Assembly (NCBI RefSeq): GCF_028682175.1
Contig: NZ_JANHKS010000018.1
Span: 42,167-106,166, forward strand
Direction: 5' to 3'
DNA from: Pseudomonas putida
GTDB taxonomy: Bacteria; Pseudomonadota; Gammaproteobacteria; Pseudomonadales; Pseudomonadaceae
DNA length: 64,000 bases
The notes under the pieces are model-generated. The model made no database searches and was not told where the DNA came from. It was given only the letters and a program-made list of their open reading frames with translations. Positions 35,769 through 43,391 of this stretch are shown piece after piece (position 1 is the first letter of the stretch; each line of letters starts with the position of its first letter). The position numbers and the translations under genes are program-made.

Positions 35769-36488
35769 ATGTCTGACGCCCACGACAGCCGCTTCGCCAT
35801 TCGCGACCGCAATTGGCACCCCAAGGCCCTGACCCCTGATTACAAGACCTCGATCCTGCGTTCGCCGCGCCAGGCGCTGGTGAGCATCCCGCAATCGGTG
35901 TCCGAAACCAGCGGCCCGGATTTCACCCATCTGCAATTCGGTCGTCACGACGCTGACCTGCTGCTCAACTTCAACAACGGCGGCCTGCCGGTTGGCGAGC
36001 GCATCATCGTGGCGGGCCGGGTCATCGATCAATACGGCAAGCCGGTGCCGCACACCCTGGTCGAGATGTGGCAGGCCAACGCGGGCGGCCGCTATCGCCA
36101 CAAGAAAGACGCCTACCTCGCACCGCTGGACCCCAACTTTGGCGGCGTGGGCCGCTGCCTGACCGACCGTGACGGCAACTACAGCTTCCGCACCGTCAAG
36201 CCCGGTCCGTACCCGTGGCGCAACGGCCCCAATGACTGGCGCCCGGCGCACATCCACTTTTCCATCAGTGGCCCATCGATCTCCACCAGGCTGATCACAC
36301 AGCTGTATTTCGAAGGCGATCCGCTGATCCCGCTGTGCCCGATCGTCAAGTCCATCGCCAACCCGGACGCCGTGCAGAGCCTGATCGCAAAGCTGGACAT
36401 GAGCATGGCCAACCCCATGGATTGCCTGGCGTACCGCTTTGACATCGTGTTGCGCGGCCAGCGCAAGACCCACTTCGAAAACGTCTGA
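35769..36488 (+). CDS. pcaH: Protocatechuate 3,4-dioxygenase beta subunit
   Basis: 239 residues. Catalytic, iron-binding subunit that cleaves protocatechuate between its hydroxyls to beta-carboxy-cis,cis-muconate. The Fe(III) ligands are visible: Tyr in GGRYRHKKD, Tyr in GPYPWRN, and the two His in [11 protein letters not shown]. The ATG follows AACAGGAGAC. First gene of the pcaHGBC operon, 12 bp before pcaG. Control by PcaQ is predicted from the operator upstream. Confidence 0.97.
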   Translation: MSDAHDSRFAIRDRNWHPKALTPDYKTSILRSPRQALVSIPQSVSETSGPDFTHLQFGRHDADLLLNFNNGGLPVGERIIVAGRVIDQYGKPVPHTLVEMWQANAGGRYRHKKDAYLAPLDPNFGGVGRCLTDRDGNYSFRTVKPGPYPWRNGPNDWRPAHIHFSISGPSISTRLITQLYFEGDPLIPLCPIVKSIANPDAVQSLIAKLDMSMANPMDCLAYRFDIVLRGQRKTHFENV

Positions 36489-36500
36489 GGAGCGAAGACC

Positions 36501-37103
36501 ATGCCCGTTCAAATTCTGTCGGAAACCCCTTCGCAGACGGCCGGCCCCTACGTGCACATCGGCCTCGCGCTGGAAGCTGCCGGCAACCCGCCCCGTGAGC
36601 AGGAAATCTGGAACGAGATGGCAAGGCCAGGCGCGCCGGGCGAGCACATTCTGTTGCTGGGTCACGTCTATGCCGGTAATGGCCACCTGATCCGCGACTC
36701 GTTCCTGGAGCTGTGGCAGGCCAATGCCGACGGGGAATATGACACTGATTATGACCTCGGCAAGCCGTTCAACAGCTTTGGCCGTACCGCGACCCTTGAT
36801 GAAGGCGAGTGGCTGGTCAACACCGTCAAGCCGGGTGTGGTGCGCAATGCCGCCGGTGTGCCCATGGCGCCCCACGTCAATATTTCGCTGTTCGCCCGTG
36901 GCATCAACATTCACCTGCACACGCGGCTGTACTTCGATGACGAGGCCCAGAGCAACGCCGTCGATCCCGTGCTCAACCTGATCGAGCAGCCACAGCGGCG
37001 CCAGACCCTGATCGCCAAACGCTGCACCGTGGAAGGCAAGGTCGCCTATCGTTTCGACATCCGTGTGCAGGGCGAAAATGAAACCGTGTTCTTCGATTTC
37101 TGA
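36501..37103 (+). CDS. pcaG: Protocatechuate 3,4-dioxygenase alpha subunit
   Basis: 200 residues. Structural alpha subunit of the dioxygenase, sharing the intradiol fold (TPSQTAGPYVHIGLALEAAG at the N terminus; SFLELWQANADGEYD mid-protein; APHVNISLFARGINIHLHTRLYF) but lacking the HIH iron site of the beta chain. Forms the alpha-beta assembly with PcaH. GAGGAG ribosome site upstream. Confidence 0.97.
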   Translation: MPVQILSETPSQTAGPYVHIGLALEAAGNPPREQEIWNEMARPGAPGEHILLLGHVYAGNGHLIRDSFLELWQANADGEYDTDYDLGKPFNSFGRTATLDEGEWLVNTVKPGVVRNAAGVPMAPHVNISLFARGINIHLHTRLYFDDEAQSNAVDPVLNLIEQPQRRQTLIAKRCTVEGKVAYRFDIRVQGENETVFFDF

Positions 37104-37148
37104 TCGAAATCCGATGAACAGGACGCGCGAGCCGTCAGGAGCACTCCG

Positions 37149-38519
37149 TTGAACAGACCGGGCAATCAACTTTTCGACCGCTATTTCACCCAGGACGCCA
37201 TGGGGCAGGTCTTTTCCGATCAGGGCCGTGTGCAGGGCATGCTGGATTTCGAGGCCGCCCTGGCCCGAGCCGAAGCTTGCGTGGGCGCGATTCCGGCCAG
37301 CGTGGTGGGCGACATCGAGGCCGCTTGCGATGCCTCGCTGTATGACTTCGATGCGCTGGCCGTGGCCATCGGCAGCGCGGGCAACTCGGCCATTCCGCTG
37401 GTCAAGGCGCTGGGCCGGCAAATCGCGACGGCCAGCGAAACTGCCGAGCGTTACGTGCACATGGGCGCCACCAGCCAGGACGTGATGGACACCGGACTGG
37501 TGCTGCAACTGCGCAAAGCCGTGGCCTTGCTGGAGCACGACCTGGCGCTGCTGGGCGACGCACTTGCGCAACAGGCCCGGCGCCATGCCGACGTACCAAT
37601 GGCCGGGCGCACCTGGCTGCAGCAGGCAACGCCCGTGACCCTGGGTGCGAAGATCGCCGGTTGGCTGGGGGCGATCACCCGTCATCGTCAGCGCCTTCGG
37701 GAACTGAAACCGCGTTTGCTCAGCCTGCAATTCGGCGGCGCGTCGGGCAGCCTCGCGGCGTTGGGCGAGATGGCTTTCCCGGTGGCCGAGGCGCTGGCCC
37801 GGGAGCTTGAACTCACGCTGCCGGACCAACCCTGGCACACCCATCGTGACCGTCTGGTGGAGTTCGCCAGTTTCATGGGCCTGGTGGCCGGCACCCTCGG
37901 CAAGATCGGCCGCGACATCAGCCTGATGATGCAGACCGAAGCCGGTGAAGTGTTCGAGCCGGCGGCAGCAGGCAAGGGCGGTTCATCGACCATGCCCCAC
38001 AAGCGCAATCCGGTGGGCGCGGCGGTAATGATCGGTGCCGCGACCCGTGCACCAGGGTTGGTGGCGACGATGTTCAGCGCCATGGCCCAGGAACACGAAC
38101 GCAGCCTGGGGCTGTGGCATGCCGAGTGGGAAACCTTGCCGCAGTTGTGCTGCGTGGTCTCGGGGTCTCTGCAGCAAGCGCTGGCGGTGATTCCGGGCCT
38201 TGAGGTGGACGCGCCACGCATGCTGCGCAATCTGGATTTGACTCAAGGGCTGGTGCTGGCGGAAGCGGTGAGCATCGCGCTGGCGCAGCGAATCGGCCGT
38301 GATACGGCGCATCACCTGATCGAACAGTGCTGCCGGCGTGCAGTGGAACAGGGCAGGCATCTGCGTGAGGTACTGGGCGAGGAACCGGCCATCGGCGCCG
38401 AGCTTTCGGCCCAGGCGCTGGACAACCTGCTCGATCCGTCACAGTACCTGGGGCAGTCCAGGCGCTGGGTGGAACGTGCGGTCGCCGAGCATCAGGCTTT
38501 CAATTTCCTTCAAGCGTGA
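37149..38519 (+). CDS. pcaB: 3-carboxy-cis,cis-muconate cycloisomerase
   Basis: 456 residues beginning at TTG 37149, with AGGAG 7 nt upstream. Fumarase/aspartase superfamily: signature KGGSSTMPHKRNPVGA near residue 277, HMGATSQDVMDTG near 105, AGRTWLQQATPVTLG near 154. Converts beta-carboxymuconate to gamma-carboxymuconolactone. Third gene of the operon, 45 bp after pcaG. In many Pseudomonas clusters pcaB is followed by pcaD; here it is directly followed by pcaC. Confidence 0.96.
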   Translation: MNRPGNQLFDRYFTQDAMGQVFSDQGRVQGMLDFEAALARAEACVGAIPASVVGDIEAACDASLYDFDALAVAIGSAGNSAIPLVKALGRQIATASETAERYVHMGATSQDVMDTGLVLQLRKAVALLEHDLALLGDALAQQARRHADVPMAGRTWLQQATPVTLGAKIAGWLGAITRHRQRLRELKPRLLSLQFGGASGSLAALGEMAFPVAEALARELELTLPDQPWHTHRDRLVEFASFMGLVAGTLGKIGRDISLMMQTEAGEVFEPAAAGKGGSSTMPHKRNPVGAAVMIGAATRAPGLVATMFSAMAQEHERSLGLWHAEWETLPQLCCVVSGSLQQALAVIPGLEVDAPRMLRNLDLTQGLVLAEAVSIALAQRIGRDTAHHLIEQCCRRAVEQGRHLREVLGEEPAIGAELSAQALDNLLDPSQYLGQSRRWVERAVAEHQAFNFLQA

Positions 38520-38530
38520 ATGGATCAGAA

Positions 38531-38932
38531 ATGGACGAAAAACAACGTTACGAGGCGGGCATGAAAGTGCGCCGTGAAGTGCTGGGCGACGCCCATGTGG
38601 ACCGCAGCCTGGAGAAGCTGACGCCGTTCAACGGCGAGTTTCAGGAGATGATTACCCGCCATGCCTGGGGCGATATCTGGACCCGCCCGGGCCTCTCGCG
38701 GCACACCCGCAGCCTGATCACCATCGCCATGCTGATCGGCATGAACCGCGAAGGCGAACTGCGCCTGCACCTGCGCGCCGCGAAGAATAACGGCGTGACC
38801 CGCGACGAGATCAAGGAAGTGCTGATGCAGAGCGCGATCTACTGCGGCATCCCGGCGGCCAACGCGACCTTTCATTTGGCCGAAGAGGTGTGGAATGAGT
38901 TGGGTGTGGAGTCGTTGCTTAGCGCCGAATAA
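38531..38932 (+). CDS. pcaC: 4-carboxymuconolactone decarboxylase
   Basis: 133 residues. The ATG at 38531 lies 11 bp after the pcaB stop; an upstream GTG overlapping pcaB is also in frame. AhpD-like small helical fold: MKVRREVLGDAHVDRSL, FQEMITRHAWGDIWTRPGL, HTRSLITIAMLIGMNREGELRLH, QSAIYCGIPAANATFHLAEEV. Decarboxylates gamma-carboxymuconolactone to beta-ketoadipate enol-lactone. It is not fused to a PcaD domain (no PcaL), so the enol-lactone hydrolase must be encoded elsewhere. Confidence 0.95.
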   Translation: MDEKQRYEAGMKVRREVLGDAHVDRSLEKLTPFNGEFQEMITRHAWGDIWTRPGLSRHTRSLITIAMLIGMNREGELRLHLRAAKNNGVTRDEIKEVLMQSAIYCGIPAANATFHLAEEVWNELGVESLLSAE

Positions 38933-38971
38933 CCCGGGGTGAACGCAAATATCGCCAACACCCCCGGATTC

Positions 38972-39062
38972 CTGTAGGAGCGCGCTTGCCCGCGATGGCG
39001 CCGTGTCAGGCACCCGATTCGTCTCAGGCGAATCGCCGTCGCGGGCAAGCGCGCTCCTACAG
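38972..39062. repeat. REP pair, class b
   Basis: CTGTAGGAGCGCGCTTGCCC with inverted GGGCAAGCGCGCTCCTACAG, about 50 bp apart, between converging pcaC and the porin gene. It may act as a bidirectional transcript end. Confidence 0.9.
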
Positions 39063-39092
39063 GTGAGTACCGTGGGCGCCGACGTTTTGTGT

Positions 39093-40337
39093 CTACAAAA
39101 TCGAAATCGGATAACTCACGATCAACCGGTTCTCATCGAACTGATTGCTGCTGAAATCCCGGCGCATGGTGGAATTTCGCCAGCGCACCGACAGGCTCTT
39201 GAACGTCCCGGCCTGGATCACGTAGGCCAGCTCCGACTCCCGCGCCCATTCCTCGCCATCCGTCACACTGCCACTGTGCACGTTATCGCCCTTGATGTAG
39301 CGGTTCATCAGGGTCAGGCCCGGCACGCCGAGGGTGGCGAAGTCGAAGTCATGGCGAACCTGCCACGAGCGCTCTTTGGCGTTATCGAAACTTGAGTTGT
39401 AGCTGTCATTGGCCAAGGTGCCGCCGCTGGTGCCGTTGACCCGCATCCAGGCGTTGTCGCCGCTGACCTTCTGCAGGCCCAGGTAAAACGTGCTGCCTTG
39501 ATACCGCGCCGACAGCAGCGCCGACCAGGTGCGGTTATCCAGATCGCCGGCCCGCGCGCTGCCATCTTCCGTACCGGTGAAATACCCGAGATTGGCCCCC
39601 AGCGTCCACGGCCCGAGCGTCTGGCTGTGAATCAGGTTGAGGTACTTCTGCTGGTAGATGTCTTCCAGTTGCGCATACCAGAGCCCGACCTGGGTGTGCT
39701 TGTCATTGAAGCTGTACTCGGCGCCGCCAAAGTTGAAACGGTCCGAGGTGAACGCCGCCTTGCCGGTCATGGACATGTCTTCCATGCTCGCGTCATTGCG
39801 TGGACTGTTGCCGCGGAACTGGCCTGCGCTCAGGGTCAGCCCGGTGAGTTCTCTGGAGGTGATCTGCCCGCCACGGAAGGTCTGCGGCAGTGATCGCCCG
39901 TCATCCGAGCGCAGGATGGGCAGCACCGGCATCCATTCGCCGACTTTCAATTCGGTATTGGAAACTTTCGCCTTGGCCGCCACCGCCAGCCGTCCGAAAT
40001 CATCGGCAGGGCGACCATCATCGTGGATCGGCAATAACTGCGTGCCGCCCGAACCTTTGCCGCCGTCGAGCTTCACCGAGTACAGCCCCAGCGCGTCCAG
40101 GCCAAAACCCACCGTGCCCGGGGTGTAGCCCGAACGCGCATCGAGGATGAAGTTCTGCGTCCACTCCTGGGCGCCGCTCTGGGCGTTGGCCGGATCGACG
40201 AAATTGCGGTTGATGAAGAAATTGCGCAGGTTCAGCCCGACCTTCGCATCCTCGGCGAATCCCTGGGCCTGGCAGGCCATGGAAGTGAGGGCGATTGCAG
40301 CGGACAGCGTGCTGGGAACAAGGGACTTGTTGTGCAT
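39093..40337 (-). CDS. OprD-family outer-membrane porin
   Basis: 414 residues. Signal peptide to about residue 25 (ALTSMACQAQG). The mature protein opens with KVGLNLRNFFINRNF and carries OprD/Occ family segments: EWTQNFILDARSGYTPGTVGFGLDALGLYSVKLDGG (in segments), RPADDFGRLAVAAK, GQFRGNSPRND, and the C-terminal strand ENRLIVSYPISIL. Members of the OccK branch take up benzoate-, vanillate- or hydroxybenzoate-like acids. The PcaR-type box and TGTAC site upstream, and the surrounding genes, suggest uptake of shikimate, quinate or protocatechuate-type acids. Exact substrate not deducible. Confidence 0.93.
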   Translation of the reverse strand: MHNKSLVPSTLSAAIALTSMACQAQGFAEDAKVGLNLRNFFINRNFVDPANAQSGAQEWTQNFILDARSGYTPGTVGFGLDALGLYSVKLDGGKGSGGTQLLPIHDDGRPADDFGRLAVAAKAKVSNTELKVGEWMPVLPILRSDDGRSLPQTFRGGQITSRELTGLTLSAGQFRGNSPRNDASMEDMSMTGKAAFTSDRFNFGGAEYSFNDKHTQVGLWYAQLEDIYQQKYLNLIHSQTLGPWTLGANLGYFTGTEDGSARAGDLDNRTWSALLSARYQGSTFYLGLQKVSGDNAWMRVNGTSGGTLANDSYNSSFDNAKERSWQVRHDFDFATLGVPGLTLMNRYIKGDNVHSGSVTDGEEWARESELAYVIQAGTFKSLSVRWRNSTMRRDFSSNQFDENRLIVSYPISIL

Positions 40338-40431
40338 CGAATGGACCTTTTTTTGTAGTTATGGGCAACGCGAAACTGAGGTCCATGGTGCGAGTGGGGC
40401 CAAGGTGGTTCAATCGGCTGAAGCGGGTTTC

Positions 40432-40446
40432 GGGCGATTATCGAAC
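40432..40446 (-). promoter_or_regulatory. PcaR-type box upstream of the porin gene
   Basis: Minus strand GTTCGATAATCGCCC, one mismatch from the Pseudomonas putida PcaR site GTTCGATAATCGCAC as I recall it. That site overlaps the -10 region (GATAAT) of pca promoters. About 95 bp before the porin start, oriented towards it. Confidence 0.65.
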
Positions 40447-40449
40447 GTT

Positions 40450-40467
40450 AATTAACTGGTTAGTACA
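40450..40467 (-). promoter_or_regulatory. Shared operator site A (TGTAC-N6-GTTARTT), candidate TetR target
   Basis: Minus strand TGTACTAACCAGTTAATT. Same consensus as the sites at 43274-43291 and 47264-47281. It sits about where the -35 region of the PcaR-box promoter would fall. Confidence 0.55.
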
Positions 40468-40681
40468 CTGTGATTCATAAGCGTTTGCATGAAGCGATTA
40501 TGCTTGCCGGGCAGTTGCGCCATGGACGCAGTAAGGCACGTCATCTGATGAGAGAAATACGCAGAATCTGCGATGTTTCTTTGGTTATCTGACAACGCCT
40601 TCTATATGCTTTGAGCCTCTATCCAAGTGCTCGAAGAGGCAACGGAGCCACCCGTAATCCGGTAAGACCAAAGGAACGCTG

Positions 40682-41569
40682 ATGAGTACCCCCAGCACGC
40701 CGCTCTCCGGCGTCAACCAGCCTCTGAAGGGCATCGCGCTGATCGTCCTGGCGACATTCCTGTTTTCCACCCACGACACCCTGTCCAAGTACCTCTCCGG
40801 CATTTACCCGATCATGATGGTGGTGTGGGTGCGCTATGTGGTGCACACGGGGCTGATGGCGTGCATTTTCATGCCGTCGGCGGGGCTGCGCGTGTTGCGC
40901 ACCAAAAAGCCGCTGCTGCAGGCCTTGCGCGCGATGTGCCTGCTGGGGACGAGCCTGCTGTTCACCTCGGGCCTGATGTACATCCCGATTGCCGAGGCTA
41001 CCGCAGTCAACTTCCTTGCGCCGTTGCTGGTCACGGCGCTGTCGGTGCCGCTGCTCAAGGAAACCGTGACGAGAGGGCAATGGATCGCCGTGCTGGTGGG
41101 GTTCAGCGGGGTGATGGTGATCGTGCATCCGGGAGGCGAGTTGTTCACGCCTGCGGTGCTGTTGCCGCTGGCGTCGGCGTTGTGTTTTGCGTTTTATCAG
41201 CTGTTGACCCGGTTGGTGGCTGCCCATGACAGCCCGACCACCAGCAACTTCTTCGCCGGGCTGTTCAATACGCTGTTGATGAGCGCGATCGTGCCGTTCT
41301 TCTGGCAGTCACCGGAGTGGAAACACCTGCCGTTCATGCTGGCCCTGGGGACCTGCGGGATGGTTGCGCACCTGATGCTGACCCAGGCGTTTCGCTTCGC
41401 GGCGCCGGCGATCCTGGCGCCGTTCAGCTATTGCCAGATCGTGTTCGCCGGGTTGTGGGGCTACATCGTGTTCGACCATGCGCCTTCACTGACGGCACAG
41501 GCGGGCATCGCGATCATCTGCCTCAGCGGCCTGGCGGCAGCATGGCAGCAGCGCAAGAAGGGCGGGTAG
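40682..41569 (+). CDS. EamA-family (DMT) transporter
   Basis: 295 residues with two EamA repeats and about ten membrane segments (IALIVLATFLFSTHDTLSKYLS opens the first; ALCFAFYQLLTRLVAA and IAIICLSGLAAAWQQRK belong to the second). Drug/metabolite superfamily; members export amino acids or metabolites. The operator-like site A in the divergent promoter region links it to the shikimate/protocatechuate genes, so it may export or import an intermediate. No specific substrate is visible. The ATG follows AAAGGAACGCTG. Confidence 0.88.
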   Translation: MSTPSTPLSGVNQPLKGIALIVLATFLFSTHDTLSKYLSGIYPIMMVVWVRYVVHTGLMACIFMPSAGLRVLRTKKPLLQALRAMCLLGTSLLFTSGLMYIPIAEATAVNFLAPLLVTALSVPLLKETVTRGQWIAVLVGFSGVMVIVHPGGELFTPAVLLPLASALCFAFYQLLTRLVAAHDSPTTSNFFAGLFNTLLMSAIVPFFWQSPEWKHLPFMLALGTCGMVAHLMLTQAFRFAAPAILAPFSYCQIVFAGLWGYIVFDHAPSLTAQAGIAIICLSGLAAAWQQRKKGG

Positions 41570-41585
41570 GGCGCAGGAATGCACT

Positions 41586-41706
41586 TACCGGCGAAGGCGA
41601 CCTCAAGATCGCCCCGCCGGCAAGCGGAGCGCCGCCCGGCCGGGCTGCTACGGACCGTGTGAACAACGACATACACGTAGCAGCCGGGCTTGCCCGCGGG
41701 AGCGAT
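41586..41706. repeat. Degenerate REP cluster
   Basis: A scrambled copy (GCCGGCAAGCGGAGC, then CGGGCTGCTACGG) followed by an intact CGTAGCAGCCGGGCTTGCCC at 41676. It appears to be a rearranged BIME between converging genes. Confidence 0.7.
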
Positions 41707-41744
41707 CTCAAGACCGCCCCCACCATCCGAACCTGCCGCTACGC

Positions 41745-43091
41745 TTACGCCTCAACCTTGCGCGGCGCCATGAAATACATCCACAGCAGCGCAATGAAAT
41801 ACATCGCAGGAATCAGGGTAAACAACACCGCATAATTGTTGTGCGTCGCAGTCAGCACCGCGCCAACGATCTGCGTCATGAACATCCCGCCGATGGCCGC
41901 GCACATCCCGCCGAAGCCAAACACCGTGCTCATCATGTGCTTGGGTGTGTAGTCCATCACCAGGCTCCAGATGTTGGCGGTCCAGGCCTGATGCGCGCCG
42001 ACAGCCAGAGCAATCGCAGCCACCGCGACCCACAGCCCGCTGGCATTGGCGGCGAACACCACGCTGATGATGGTCAGGGCGAAGATCAGCATCGAGATCA
42101 GCCGCGAGGTGGTGGCGCGCACGCCGCGACCGATCAGCCAGGAGGAGAGGATGCCGCCGCCGATGCTGCCGAAGTCCGCCGTCAGCCAGATCAGCATCAG
42201 GGGAATGCCCATCTGCGTCACGCTGATGCCCAGGTTGTATTGCTGGTTCAAGAAAGGCGGCAGCCAGTACAGGTAGAACCAGAAAACCGGTGCGGTCAGC
42301 GCGTAGGCAATGGCGAATGCCCAGGTGCCGCGCATTTTCAGAATGCGCGAGAACGGCACCTTCTCGGCCACCGGCTCAGGTTCACTGGCCTGATTGATGT
42401 AGTCCAGCTCGCTCTGACGCACAGTCGGATGTTCTTCAGGGTTGAAGTACTTCAGGCGCCAGGTGATGACCCACATCAGCCCAAGCGAGCCCATGCAGAT
42501 GAACGCCGCCTGCCAGCCCCACACACTGAGAATCAGCGGCAGCAGGGCGGGGGTGACCATGGCGCCGACGTTGGTGCCGGCGTTGAAAATCCCGGTCGCC
42601 ACGGCGCGTTCGCCAGCGGGGAACCACAGCCGTGTGGTCTTGACGCAGGCCGGGTAGTTGGCCGCCTCCGTCATGCCGAGGATGAAACGACACACCATGA
42701 AGCCGACCGCTGAAGTCGCCAGGCCATGGGCACCGGTGGCAAAGCTCCAGAGCAGCACCGCCAGGAAGAAGGCGCGCTTGACGCCCACCTTGTCGATGAA
42801 CCGGCCTTGCAGCACGAAGCCGATGGCGTAGCCGACCTGGAACCAGAAGTTGATGTTGGCGTAGTCCATGGCCGTCCAGCTCATCTGTTTGGCCAGGACC
42901 GGTTGCATCACGCCCAGGGCGGCGCGGTCGATGTAGTTCAGGGCGGTGGCGCAGAACACCAGGGCGAGCATGCCCCAGCGGGTCTTGCCGACGGCGAGGG
43001 CGCCGCGGATCTTTTCGCCGATCCCGGCGTGAGGGTGCACGGGAGTGGCGGCGGCCGGCGCAGGCGTAGCAGGGTATGAGCGCATGAGCAT
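41745..43091 (-). CDS. MFS transporter, anion:cation symporter family (shikimate/hydroxybenzoate-like)
   Basis: 448 residues from the ATG at 43091; another ATG two codons later is also possible. Twelve-TM major facilitator: GMLALVFCATALNYIDRAALGVMQPVLA (in segments) at TM1, GRFIDKVGVKRAF between TM2 and TM3, GMTEAANYPACVKTTRLWFPAGERAVATGIFNAG (in segments) at TM4-5. This pattern matches ExuT/ACS transporters of hexuronates, glucarate, hydroxybenzoates and quinate. Divergent from quiC1 across a region with a PcaR-type box and operator site B, so a role as shikimate, quinate or dehydroshikimate importer is likely. Confidence 0.88.
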   Translation of the reverse strand: MLMRSYPATPAPAAATPVHPHAGIGEKIRGALAVGKTRWGMLALVFCATALNYIDRAALGVMQPVLAKQMSWTAMDYANINFWFQVGYAIGFVLQGRFIDKVGVKRAFFLAVLLWSFATGAHGLATSAVGFMVCRFILGMTEAANYPACVKTTRLWFPAGERAVATGIFNAGTNVGAMVTPALLPLILSVWGWQAAFICMGSLGLMWVITWRLKYFNPEEHPTVRQSELDYINQASEPEPVAEKVPFSRILKMRGTWAFAIAYALTAPVFWFYLYWLPPFLNQQYNLGISVTQMGIPLMLIWLTADFGSIGGGILSSWLIGRGVRATTSRLISMLIFALTIISVVFAANASGLWVAVAAIALAVGAHQAWTANIWSLVMDYTPKHMMSTVFGFGGMCAAIGGMFMTQIVGAVLTATHNNYAVLFTLIPAMYFIALLWMYFMAPRKVEA

Positions 43092-43254
43092 GTAACCTGT
43101 CTTGGAATTGTTATGGTCTGGTTCGGGTATTGAGTACAGCGATGCAGGGCGGCATTGGGCCAGTAGCATCGGGTGAAACGGTGTCCTTGTCCGACAATGT
43201 GCAGTCGATGGTGGGCGCCGTGACAATGACCGTCAATTGACTCAGAACGCTTTT

Positions 43255-43269
43255 GGGCGATTATCGAAC
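43255..43269 (-). promoter_or_regulatory. PcaR-type box upstream of the MFS gene
   Basis: Minus strand GTTCGATAATCGCCC, identical to the boxes at 40432 and 47319. Oriented towards the MFS gene, 164 bp before its start. Confidence 0.65.
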
Positions 43270-43273
43270 ACAA

Positions 43274-43291
43274 AACTAACCAGTCCGTACA
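43274..43291 (-). promoter_or_regulatory. Shared operator site B, candidate TetR target
   Basis: Minus strand TGTACGGACTGGTTAGTT, in the divergent MFS/quiC1 promoter region, 101 bp before quiC1. Same order relative to the PcaR-type box as in site A, with nearly the same spacing (22 against 21 nt between box starts). Confidence 0.55.
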
Positions 43292-43391
43292 TTTAAATTG
43301 CGGTGACAGAATACCCAGAGAATAATCGCTTTGACACCTGAGCATCCCCACAAGAACTGTCCGTCAGGTGCATTTATTCAGGAGTCAGAAC

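Larger units (their letters stand above)
40338..40681. other. 344-bp divergent control region between the porin and EamA genes
   Basis: Contains the PcaR-type box (40432-40446) and the TGTAC-N6-GTTARTT site (40450-40467). No other open frame or repeat recognised. Confidence 0.5.
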
